Part shown: positions 16,701 through 24,068 of the stretch, piece by piece
How the letters are laid out: every line of letters starts with the position of its first letter
How positions within the stretch are numbered: position 1 is the first letter of the stretch
NCBI RefSeq assembly: GCF_014305155.1
Contig: NZ_JACRUK010000044.1
Span: forward strand, 1-33,796
DNA: 33,796 nt
Reading direction: 5' to 3'
From: Flavobacterium muglaense
GTDB taxonomy: Bacteria; Bacteroidota; Bacteroidia; Flavobacteriales; Flavobacteriaceae
Notes under the pieces: model-generated
What the model was told of the DNA's origin: nothing
Database searches by the model: none
Seen by the model: only the letters and a program-made list of their open reading frames with translations
Made by a program: the position numbers and the translations under genes

Positions 16701-17538
16701 CATCATTGCTGGAGATGGTGATGTAGTAATATGATTTGGAATCGTATAAGTTAGAGTTGGTCTGGCTTTCTTCATTCCAAGTGTCAGTGCCTTCAGCATA
16801 AAAAAGGATGTAGTCTTCATTGTCAAATGTACCGTCGTTCTCTCCTATTACTTGTATGGCGTTTTCGGTTAAATCTATGGGATAATTGATGCTGTTTGCC
16901 AAGGGTAACATTCGGCCTCCATTACCGTATAGTTTTATTTTTTTTGGATTTACTCCAGAAAGGGAAAGGCCTAATTCTTGTAAAAAGCTTTTTGAGATTT
17001 TGTAGACTCCTGATTTTTCTACGTAAAAGCGGTACCAGTCTGCGGTTGCTAAAACCGAATTGGTTATAGCTGCTGTCGTTTTGTAATAATTATCGATTCT
17101 AGCTGTCGAAGCAGTAATGTAGTAACTAAAAGACTTGATTTTTTTATAACCAGTGAAGTCTTTGATGATTGGGGATAATGATATGAATGACTGTAAGTTG
17201 TCTCTCGAATTTGCGTTCTGAATTGTAAACGCAATAGTTGTTGGGATGTTATCAAGGTTAAGGTCGCCTAGTTGTTCTGTTGAAATGGGTTCAAAGATAA
17301 CGTTGGTGATTTGGATGTCATTTTTACTGTAGTTTTTAGCCGTTTCTAGTTGAAATGTGTAAGTAATGGCGTTTGTTTCTAAATTGTAATGGAAGCTATT
17401 GCCATTGAAATGTGGGGTTTGTACAGTTGAATTTCCAAAATGCATTTCTGTTTTCTCGAACCATTCAATGTTGATCGTGGTTTGAGAAAAGGAAAAGAAA
17501 GAAATAAAGAAAAAAATTACAAAATGTAGCTTTTGCAT
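13714..17538 (-). CDS. porU: T9SS sortase PorU (C25 gingipain-like)
   Basis: PorU removes the C-terminal signal of T9SS cargos at the cell surface and links them to lipid-carried sugar. The protein has 1274 residues with a signal peptide (cleavage near SFS-QT). A large beta-rich N-terminal part precedes a caspase-like C25 peptidase domain (about 540-910). The catalytic pair is visible: H785 in NYLGHGGEDG and C819 in TITCDFSRFD. Then follow beta domains and a FlgD-like C-terminal domain (about 1185-1274) with YPNPF, WDGRDDFGNKIGKGVY and a final KLVIL strand. PorU keeps its own CTD in the species studied. Length is slightly above the Porphyromonas protein (about 1158). It is upstream of porV in one operon and divergent from gldJ. 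Confidence 0.95.
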   Translation of the reverse strand: MQKLHFVIFFFISFFSFSQTTINIEWFEKTEMHFGNSTVQTPHFNGNSFHYNLETNAITYTFQLETAKNYSKNDIQITNVIFEPISTEQLGDLNLDNIPTTIAFTIQNANSRDNLQSFISLSPIIKDFTGYKKIKSFSYYITASTARIDNYYKTTAAITNSVLATADWYRFYVEKSGVYKISKSFLQELGLSLSGVNPKKIKLYGNGGRMLPLANSINYPIDLTENAIQVIGENDGTFDNEDYILFYAEGTDTWNEESQTNSNLYDSKSYYYITISSNDGKRINKAIQPTGSPTLTLTTFDDYKYYEKDLTNIAKLGRQWFGESFDINQEQEFDFNFPNADLTSAMTLKVVAASAAFTPTSFQISSNGQTAGSISFPALSTNSSTQFYVGKLPASTTITAAENVKIKLNYNNNGVPGSKGYLDYISLSAKRKLQGYGKQFSFQYNLAGSQIGIINYTISAATAITQIWDITDLYTITTFETTNQSQYSFKANLGEIRKYIAIDPQDYYTPQKDTRSKITNQNIKGTIFNSSSSSFQDIDYVIICPTNLKIQADKLADFHKNNSNLNVKVLTLETIYQEFSSGKQDIAAIRNCIKYIYDNASSTDKRLKYVNLFGDASYDYKDRISNNSNIVPIYHALNSNSIGESSFASDDFYGLMDTNEGNVINFFGGIDIAIGRMLINNSKQAEEMVNKVIEYHDTQSYGNWRNNFVLLCDDSDQVSDASLQSRQNTLADKITTEKPFFNVNKIYLDSYTQEASAGGFRYPKARTEFFNAFEKGALIFNYLGHGGEDGLSAERIWEKSDGQNLKNQYKYPLFITITCDFSRFDNPTRPTAGEYTYWNPQGGAIAMITTIREIGQFSAENFNDTLSEKLLSYGSNQYNSIAEALRISKNSNPNSSTNVVFYIGDPALMLAIPKPRVNLTKINDVAISQPTDAFKALVHMKITGEITDENNTLLSNYNGEIASVIFDKNILRTTLNNDGNSPSINFNTLGETIFRGNASVKNGVFEFSFVVPRDIRIPLDNGKISFYSKKNQSLENQSGYNSTIKIGGINENATEDNISPKVKLYMNDETFVSGGITNSSPYLLALLEDENGINTASGIGHDIIAILDGNTSDPYILNDYYQTNIDDFTKGSVRFPLRDIAPGLHTITFKAWDVYNNPTTIEIQFLVVGDDTITLTHVLNYPNPFVNYTEFWFTHNRPFELLTVQIQVFTITGKVVWTKNQNVTTEGFLSKDITWDGRDDFGNKIGKGVYMYKLTVKSNSSNKKAEKIEKLVIL

Positions 17539-17747
17539 TATTTTTTAATTTGGATTAGTAATAAATTTATTGAAAAAAGTAAAAATATGTCTTTTAGTGT
17601 TAAAGTAAATAATAAAAAGTATAAATTTGCGTTAGTTTTCAGTATATGGTGTGATTAGGTTAATTTGCGTAACATTTTTTGAAGTAAAAAGGGAGTGTAG
17701 GTTAGTTTTAGGCATTTATATTGAGTCAGTTAAATTATTACCTTTAA
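17539..17747. promoter_or_regulatory. Divergent promoter region of porU and gldJ
   Basis: 209 bp, about 75 percent A/T. For the plus strand, TAAATTTG at 17622-17629 fits the TAnnTTTG -7 consensus and would give a gldJ leader of about 120 nt, but no matching -33 TTG is clear. No exact -7 match was found for porU on the minus strand. Confidence 0.35.
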
Positions 17748-19439
17748 ATGAGTATGAAAGTAAACAAAATTATGGCATTTCGATTGATGTTATCATTGAT
17801 AATGATCGTAGGTTTTGCTAGTTGTAGTAAAAAATCGAGTTCGAAAGGTGCATCACGCGCTACCGGTTGGAATGTAGATAGTAAAAAAGCCCTTAGTAAT
17901 AAAAAGCAAGAAGCAGGACCAGGTTTGGTTTTTGTTGAAGGTGGTACATTTACAATGGGAAAAGTAGAGGATGATGTAATGCATGATTGGAATAATACTC
18001 CAACACAGCAGCACGTTCAATCTTTTTACATGGATGAAACAGAGGTTACAAACTTTATGTATTTAGAATATTTAGATTGGTTGAAAAGTGTTTTTCCGCC
18101 GTCTGATGAAAACTACAAACATATATATGAAGGTGCTTCACCTGATACTTTAGTTTGGAGAAATAGATTAGGTTATAATGAAACTATGACTAATAACTAT
18201 TTAAGACATCCATCTTATGCTAATTACCCTGTAGTAGGTGTGAACTGGATTCAAGCTAATGAGTTTAGTAAATGGAGAACTGATCGTGTAAACGAAGCTA
18301 TTTTAGAAAAAAATGGTTACTTGAAGAAAAATGCAAAAACAGACGATGTTAGTGCAGAGGCTACTTTTAGTACTGAAACCTATCTTAAAGCTCCAACTAT
18401 GACTTATGGTGGGAATGAAGAGATTGTTTTAAAAGGTGGAAAAGGTGCTAGAAAAAGTCCTAAGGCAGGAAAAGATGGTACGGTTGCAGAGGCTAAAAAT
18501 GTCTATGTACAACGTTCATCAGGAATCCTTTTACCAGAATACAGACTTCCTACGGAGGCAGAATGGGAATATGCTGCTGCAGCTGATGTGGGACAAAGAG
18601 AATACAATACATATAAAGGGCAAAAGAAATATCCTTGGTCAGGTACTTATACTCGCTCGGGTAAAAGACAAAACAAAGGAGATCAATTGGCTAACTTTAA
18701 ACAAGGTAATGGAGATTACGGTGGTATAGCAGGTTGGTCTGATGACGGAGCTGATATTACAAACGCAGTTAAAAAATATCCTGCAAACGACTTTGGTTTA
18801 TATGATATGGCTGGAAACGTGGCAGAATGGGTTGCCGATGTATACAGACCTATGATTGACAATGAAGCGAATGACTTTAACTACTTTAGAGGAAACAGAT
18901 ACACTAAAAATAAAATTGGTGAAGATGGTAAAGTAGAGATCGTAACACTTGCAACTATGAAAAGAGATACTTTGAGCAATGGAAAAATTATCGTGAGAAG
19001 TTATCCAGGTCAAATAGCTCAGGTTCCAGTTGATGAGAAAGAAACATACTTGAGACAGAATTTTGATAAAAGTGATAACATCAACTATAGAGATGGAGAC
19101 AAACAATCTTCTCGTTTTTATAACTTTGGTTCTTCGGATTCAGATTCTCAAAGTCAAAAAGATGCTAAAAAAATGTACAACTCACCTAAGCATAATGTAA
19201 CTACAGACAGTTTAGGATTGATGGTTAGGAAATATGATAACTCAAGTAAAAGAACAACATTGATAAACGACGAAGTTAGAGTTTACAAAGGGGGTTCTTG
19301 GAGAGATAGAGCATATTGGTTAGATCCAGCTCAAAGAAGATATTTTCCACAAGATATGGCTACAGATTACATCGGATTTAGATGTGCAATGTCTAGAGTA
19401 GGTCCAAAGTCTGACAGAAAAAAATCAGCAAGAAATTAA
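17748..19439 (+). CDS. gldJ: Gliding motility / T9SS lipoprotein GldJ
   Basis: GldJ is an outer membrane lipoprotein that forms helical tracks, stabilises GldK and is needed for gliding and T9SS secretion. The 563-residue protein has a lipoprotein signal with lipobox VGFASC (C26). Then follow VFVEGGTFTMG and MDETEVTNFMYLEYLDWL, typical of the formylglycine-generating-enzyme (sulfatase-modifying) fold, and the fold closes with VYKGGSWRDRAYWLDPAQRR and GFRCAMSRVG. An insert of about 200 residues breaks the fold, as in other GldJ proteins. The active-site cysteine pattern of true FGE is not seen, so it is structural rather than enzymatic. MSMKVNKI allows starts at 17748 or 17754; the second matches the known GldJ N-terminus better. 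It is divergent from porU and followed by a terminator and murF. Confidence 0.96.
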   Translation: MSMKVNKIMAFRLMLSLIMIVGFASCSKKSSSKGASRATGWNVDSKKALSNKKQEAGPGLVFVEGGTFTMGKVEDDVMHDWNNTPTQQHVQSFYMDETEVTNFMYLEYLDWLKSVFPPSDENYKHIYEGASPDTLVWRNRLGYNETMTNNYLRHPSYANYPVVGVNWIQANEFSKWRTDRVNEAILEKNGYLKKNAKTDDVSAEATFSTETYLKAPTMTYGGNEEIVLKGGKGARKSPKAGKDGTVAEAKNVYVQRSSGILLPEYRLPTEAEWEYAAAADVGQREYNTYKGQKKYPWSGTYTRSGKRQNKGDQLANFKQGNGDYGGIAGWSDDGADITNAVKKYPANDFGLYDMAGNVAEWVADVYRPMIDNEANDFNYFRGNRYTKNKIGEDGKVEIVTLATMKRDTLSNGKIIVRSYPGQIAQVPVDEKETYLRQNFDKSDNINYRDGDKQSSRFYNFGSSDSDSQSQKDAKKMYNSPKHNVTTDSLGLMVRKYDNSSKRTTLINDEVRVYKGGSWRDRAYWLDPAQRRYFPQDMATDYIGFRCAMSRVGPKSDRKKSARN

Positions 19440-19464
19440 TTTTCACACACAATTATATAAATAT

Positions 19465-19490
19465 AAGCCCTTTCATTAGGGCTTTTATTT
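19465..19490 (+). terminator. Terminator after gldJ
   Basis: A 7-bp stem AAGCCCT (19465-19471) with AGGGCTT (19478-19484), 6-nt loop, then TTTATTTTG. It sits just before the murF ATG at 19508, so murF probably has its own promoter or depends on read-through. Confidence 0.75.
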
Positions 19491-19507
19491 TGTCTAAATT
19501 TTATTAT

Positions 19508-20794
19508 ATGGATATCAAATACATTCATAGTTTATTTTTAAAATGCAGTTCGGTTTCAATTGATACACGAAAAATTGAAGCTGATTCTTTGTTTGTCGCT
19601 ATTAAAGGAGAGCGATTTGACGCCAATACATTTGCTAACGAAGCTTTGAGTAAAGGAGCTTCGTATGTGATTATTGATGATCAATCGTATTTTATAGATG
19701 AGCGCACCATTGTTGTGAATGACAGTTTAGAAGCTTTGCAGGAATTAGCAAAATACCATAGAAATTATTTGAAGCTTCCTATAATAGCTCTTACGGGTAG
19801 TAATGGTAAAACAACCACGAAGGAATTGATCCATGTAGTACTGGCAAAAAAATACAATACAAAGGCTACTGTAGGGAACTATAATAATCATATTGGTGTG
19901 CCGTTGACTTTGTTGTCGTTCAATTCAGAAACGGAAATTGGTATTGTAGAAATGGGAGCCAATCATAAAAAAGAAATAGCTTTTCTCTGTGAGTTAGCTA
20001 CGCCAGATTTTGGCTATATTACTAATTTTGGAAAAGCGCATTTAGAGGGTTTTGGCGGTGTACAAGGTGTGATAGAAGGCAAAAGTGAAATGTATCAATA
20101 CTTGTCTAAAAATGATAAATTAGCATTTGTGAATCACGATGATCCAATCCAGGTTGAAAAAACCAAGGATTTAAAAACATATTCGTTCGGAATTAATAAT
20201 TTGACTGCATCGGTGAATATAACTGGTGTAAAAGCAAATCCATTAGTTGAAACTATTTATGGAGATGTTGCTATCAAGTCGCATTTAATTGGTTTGTATA
20301 ATGCCAATAATTTAAATGCAGCTTTGACCATAGGGCGATATTTTGAAGTAGACACGGCTTTGATTAAAGAAGCTTTAGAAGGATATGTTCCAGAGAATAA
20401 TAGATCACAGCTTTTAACAAAAGGGAGTAATGAAATTATTCTGGATGCATATAATGCTAATCCAAGCAGTATGGCCGTCGCTATTTCTAATTTTTTACAG
20501 TTGGAAAAGGATAACAAAATTATGATTTTGGGAGATATGTTTGAGTTAGGAGAGGAAAGTGTACAGGAGCACAAAGCCTTAGTGGAGTCAGTTGCTCTTG
20601 AGAAAGATGTGCAATGTTATTTTGTAGGTGCTGCTTTTTATCAAGTAGGCATTGTTAAGGATCACTTTTCGTTCTTCAATACATTTGAAGATTTTTCAAA
20701 TCATCTCAAAGCAACTTTGATTAAAAATAGTACGCTTTTGATAAAGGGGTCTAGAGGAATGGCTTTAGAACGATCTTTAGAGTTTTTGACATAA
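19508..20794 (+). CDS. murF: UDP-N-acetylmuramoyl-tripeptide--D-alanyl-D-alanine ligase
   Basis: MurF adds D-Ala-D-Ala to UDP-MurNAc-tripeptide, the last cytosolic step of peptidoglycan precursor synthesis. From the ATG at 19508 it has 428 residues (MDIKYIHSLF). Visible are the N-terminal substrate site (VSIDTRKIEADSLFVAIKGE), the ATP P-loop TGSNGKTTTK (K101), VGNYNNHIGVPLTLL, EMGANHKKEI, and ITNFGKAHLEGFGG with the metal-binding His. The C-terminal domain shows LDAYNANPSSM, ILGDMFELGEES and LIKGSRGMALE. A TTG six codons upstream is in frame but sits directly after the gldJ terminator and is not needed. It follows gldJ in the same order as in F. johnsoniae (from memory). Confidence 0.96.
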   Translation: MDIKYIHSLFLKCSSVSIDTRKIEADSLFVAIKGERFDANTFANEALSKGASYVIIDDQSYFIDERTIVVNDSLEALQELAKYHRNYLKLPIIALTGSNGKTTTKELIHVVLAKKYNTKATVGNYNNHIGVPLTLLSFNSETEIGIVEMGANHKKEIAFLCELATPDFGYITNFGKAHLEGFGGVQGVIEGKSEMYQYLSKNDKLAFVNHDDPIQVEKTKDLKTYSFGINNLTASVNITGVKANPLVETIYGDVAIKSHLIGLYNANNLNAALTIGRYFEVDTALIKEALEGYVPENNRSQLLTKGSNEIILDAYNANPSSMAVAISNFLQLEKDNKIMILGDMFELGEESVQEHKALVESVALEKDVQCYFVGAAFYQVGIVKDHFSFFNTFEDFSNHLKATLIKNSTLLIKGSRGMALERSLEFLT

Positions 20795-20815
20795 ATAAAT
20801 TCTTATTTTGATTAT

Positions 20816-20852
20816 AAAAAAGCATATTACATAAGCTGTAATATGCTTTTTT
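20816..20852. terminator. Bidirectional terminator between murF and the PUL regulator
   Basis: A 16-bp stem (20816-20831 with 20837-20852; AAAAAAGCATATTAC core) and a 5-nt loop, with A and T runs. It lies between convergent genes. Confidence 0.9.
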
Positions 20853-20861
20853 TAGTTGTGG

Positions 20862-23723
20862 CTATATGCTCATCAAATATCCTGTTAGGTCTTCCTTTTT
20901 ATGGAGTTCAAATTTTTTGCGTAAGCGATAACGTGCTACTTCTACGCCTCCATTAGAAATGTTCATGATTTCAGCAATCTCTTTTGTAGACATATTCATT
21001 AGTAAGTAAGTAGATAAATCTAGTTCACGTGGTGAGATGGTTGGGTGTTTTTCTTTTAATCTTTTAAGGAAATCAAAGTGAACATTCTTGATGTGTTTTT
21101 CAAGATCCTTCCAGCTTTTATCTGTATTTACTTCTCTTACAATGCTTTTATTTAGTTTGTTAAATTGAAACTTGGTCGAATCATCCAGTGATTCTATATT
21201 AATTTCTTTTAGTTTATGGATAATTCCGTTCAATACTTTGTTTTTCTTAACAACCTGTAAGGTATTTATAACCAGTTCTTTGTCTTTTGAAAGGATTTTG
21301 GTTTGCAGGTTGTCATTTTTAAGTCTTTCAATTTCTTTTTCTAGATCAAATTGTGCTTTTTGTATTTGTGTCTCTTTCTCTAGATATTGTCTTCGCAGTT
21401 CAACTGTTTCGTAATATTTGTTTTTTCGAATTTTTCTTTGAATTCTATTTCGAATAAAATATGTTATTGCTATGATCAGTAAAATATAACAAAAATAGGC
21501 TATGAAATGTCTGTACCAAGGTGGTGATATTGTGAAGTTTACTTGTTTAACATCAGATTGTATCCCATAGCTATTTCTTGCTTTAAGATTCATTGTATAG
21601 TGTCCTTCCCGTAAGTTTGTGTACTCTTTAATGGTGATAGGAGACCAGTTGCTCCATTTGTCATCGAAGCCTTCTAATTGATATGAAAATTCAATATTAT
21701 CTATGTGCTCATAACTTGGAGAAGAAAATGTAAAATTAACTCGATTCGATGTATACGGAACTTTTGTTTTTGTATAGGTGGTTTTACCATTGCCATATAC
21801 TAATGTGTCACCAGGAAATGAGATACTTCGAATAAAAGCAATAGGTTTAGAGCTTGAATTGTTTGGGAGTTTGGAGTTGTAATGTGCTAATCCATTTGTC
21901 TGACCGATAAATATGTTTTGTGGGTCGATAGCGTTAACCGATAAATAGTTATTGACTAAATTGCCCGTTAAGTTAGAGAAGGGTGTGACAATGTTTTTAT
22001 ATTGGCTTGCATTTTGTTTAGCTAATACACCTAAAGATTCATTAAATAGGTACCAAATATTACCTAAGGCATCTTGGGTGGTTGCGTAAATTTTGGGTAG
22101 ATCTTTGAATAAAAGAGACATTCTATTGTCTTTATAAAACAAATCTTGATCTTGAGAGTATTTGTAAAAAACATTATTGGTTTGAAAATAGACTGTATTG
22201 TTGATGGTTTGAATACTACCAATTCCTTTAGTCATTTTTGAAATGTTAGGATAGGTTTTTATAAGATCGAATTTTTTTAAGTCATCAGAAAGAGTCATTT
22301 GATATATTACATCATCTTTTTTTAACCATAGATACGAATCATCTATATCAAATGCGCTCGAAGGTTTCTCGAAGCCTGTAATTTGATTGCGGTATTCTAG
22401 TCCCTTTGATGTTTTTTCAAAAATTGCAAATCCATTGTAATTAGCGCCAATAATAAAATTGGGTTTGTTAGGAATTTTTTTAAAGCCGAAATATCCTTTT
22501 GTGTCAAGTACTTTAATGGACTGATCGTTGTTAATGAGCATGGCGCCATTGTTGTTTCCGCAAATTAGTTGCCCATCAATCACTTGAATATTCCAAGCTT
22601 GTCCGGTTGTTTTTTCTAGTAAAGAAAAACTTTCTTCTCTAAAAGGTAGATGCCATTTACTGAAAAATACTCCTTGATTTGTGGCAACATAAAGGTTTCC
22701 ATTAAAGACTATAGATGCATAAACAGTACTGAGGTCATAATTGTATCCAAAATAGGTGATAGGTGAGTTCTCGTTGATAAAGGCAATTCCATCGTCTAGG
22801 CCAAGCCAAAGATTGTTTTTGTGGTCTATAAACGAAGTTAGCACAGTATTGTTTTGAAGTCCTTTCTTCCGGTTGATATGTTGAATTATTTTTCCGTTGC
22901 TATCGCAAATGATAATTCCGTTTAATACCGAATTGAGAACTATAAACTTGTCTTTGATGGTCACGCCTCCTAATGAACTGTTTTTTTTGATAAAAGCATT
23001 TGCATCGGTGTTCCAAGTTGTTATTTTACCTTGGTTGTACACAAAAAGACCTTTGTTTAATGTAGCGATAAGCAATTGGTTATCTGGTAATGAGAACATG
23101 CCCCATATTTCGCTACTGTTGAAAAAGGTGGTGCCTGGTAATGGGGTTAATTTTCCATTTTTGTATTCAACTAGTCCGGTTGAAACGTCTTGTAAATAAA
23201 GATGATTTTTTACTTGAAAAGAAAATTGAAATCGACTGGGTGCTTCTAGTATTTTTAATTGATTGTTTTTGTAAATGTAGATGTTAGCAAAAGATTGAAA
23301 AATAACCTCGTCTTTATAGATGTGAATTTTCCAAATGAAATCAATCACTTTCTTTTTACTAACTTTTTTTGATAAGGATGTGTATAGTAGCTTGCCTTGT
23401 TGGTTTGGTTTGTAATATCCAAATTCGCTGTATCCTCCAATAAAGATTGTTCCATTAGTGTCAATTTTTATGGCTCGAGTATCAGGCGCATTTGGTAAAG
23501 TGTATTTGCGCCATGTTGAACCATCAAATTGAAATAAGCCATTGTTGTTGGCAAAATAGATATTTCCGTTTTCATCTTGGTCGATATTCCAGTTCTGTGT
23601 CCCCCCCTTATAATCGGTTTTTTTATAGTTTTTTATTTCTGGTAACCCTATGTTTTTTACTTGACCGATGAGAGACGTTGAAAATAGAATTAGTGCTAAT
23701 ATTTTGAGTTGTAAGTGGGTCAT
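20862..23723 (-). CDS. Membrane-tethered PUL regulator: beta-propeller, Y_Y_Y, LuxR-type HTH
   Basis: A 953-residue protein with a signal peptide (cleavage near LIG-QV). Two-component-regulator-propeller-type repeats follow (NWNIDQDENGNIYFANNNGL, TSFIDHKNNLWLGLDDGIAF; about 30-640), then a triple-Tyr domain (about 665-733, with YQLEGFDDKWSNW), one membrane span (about 737-758), a long coiled coil (about 765-870) and a C-terminal LuxR-like helix-turn-helix (about 890-950: ISPRELDLSTYLL, STKEIAEIMNISNGGVEVAR). The sensor half is that of hybrid two-component PUL regulators, but no histidine kinase or receiver domain is present: the span leads by way of the coiled coil directly to DNA binding. 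It would sense a periplasmic oligosaccharide and bind DNA from the membrane. It is divergent from susC across 345 bp, so the PUL is the likely target. Confidence 0.88.
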   Translation of the reverse strand: MTHLQLKILALILFSTSLIGQVKNIGLPEIKNYKKTDYKGGTQNWNIDQDENGNIYFANNNGLFQFDGSTWRKYTLPNAPDTRAIKIDTNGTIFIGGYSEFGYYKPNQQGKLLYTSLSKKVSKKKVIDFIWKIHIYKDEVIFQSFANIYIYKNNQLKILEAPSRFQFSFQVKNHLYLQDVSTGLVEYKNGKLTPLPGTTFFNSSEIWGMFSLPDNQLLIATLNKGLFVYNQGKITTWNTDANAFIKKNSSLGGVTIKDKFIVLNSVLNGIIICDSNGKIIQHINRKKGLQNNTVLTSFIDHKNNLWLGLDDGIAFINENSPITYFGYNYDLSTVYASIVFNGNLYVATNQGVFFSKWHLPFREESFSLLEKTTGQAWNIQVIDGQLICGNNNGAMLINNDQSIKVLDTKGYFGFKKIPNKPNFIIGANYNGFAIFEKTSKGLEYRNQITGFEKPSSAFDIDDSYLWLKKDDVIYQMTLSDDLKKFDLIKTYPNISKMTKGIGSIQTINNTVYFQTNNVFYKYSQDQDLFYKDNRMSLLFKDLPKIYATTQDALGNIWYLFNESLGVLAKQNASQYKNIVTPFSNLTGNLVNNYLSVNAIDPQNIFIGQTNGLAHYNSKLPNNSSSKPIAFIRSISFPGDTLVYGNGKTTYTKTKVPYTSNRVNFTFSSPSYEHIDNIEFSYQLEGFDDKWSNWSPITIKEYTNLREGHYTMNLKARNSYGIQSDVKQVNFTISPPWYRHFIAYFCYILLIIAITYFIRNRIQRKIRKNKYYETVELRRQYLEKETQIQKAQFDLEKEIERLKNDNLQTKILSKDKELVINTLQVVKKNKVLNGIIHKLKEINIESLDDSTKFQFNKLNKSIVREVNTDKSWKDLEKHIKNVHFDFLKRLKEKHPTISPRELDLSTYLLMNMSTKEIAEIMNISNGGVEVARYRLRKKFELHKKEDLTGYLMSI

Positions 23724-24068
23724 AGTAAATTCAAAAAGTATTGATTTGACTTGTTTGTGGAAATCTATTTTTGCTTTGCGCGTGGTGGCTAATTAATTGA
23801 TTTTTTTTAGTAAAAATGGTTTCAAGAGCTAATTTACTGGTTTTTTAGTTGTGTATGGTTTGGATTTTAATAAAACGTTTTCGTTTATAACATTATTTTA
23901 TTTTTAAGTTATTGTTTTATAGTGTTTTATGATTTATTTGTTTGGTTTTTGTTAAGTTCTAAAATTAGCTTTGTATTGTTTTTGTAATTTTTTTTCGATA
24001 CTGATTTCAAGAAAATAGTTTTATAATTGCAGTAAATTACCAAATAATTAACCAAAATTTTTAGAAAA
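23724..24068. promoter_or_regulatory. Divergent regulatory region of PUL regulator and susC
   Basis: 345 bp, very A/T-rich, without a reading frame. It holds the susC promoter candidate at 23941-23973 and a 10-bp palindrome AAAACGTTTT at 23872-23881 that could be an operator, though such A/T palindromes also occur by chance. No exact -7 box was found for the minus-strand gene. Confidence 0.5.
23941..23973 (+). promoter_or_regulatory. Candidate susC promoter (TTTG-N21-TAGCTTTG)
   Basis: TTTG at 23941-23944, a 21-bp spacer and TAGCTTTG at 23966-23973 fit the Bacteroidota -33/-7 consensus (TTTG / TAnnTTTG). Transcription would start near 23980, leaving a leader of about 90 nt before susC, usual for PUL genes. 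Confidence 0.5.

Noticed and set aside
19490..19507. Longer MurF start at a TTG codon
   Set aside because: It falls directly on the tail of the gldJ terminator. The ATG at 19508 gives a normal MurF N-terminus.
23872..23881. AAAACGTTTT palindrome as an operator for the PUL
   Set aside because: Only 10 bp in A/T-rich DNA with no second copy in the region. The nearby regulator is LuxR-like, not LacI-like. Noted but not claimed as a site.
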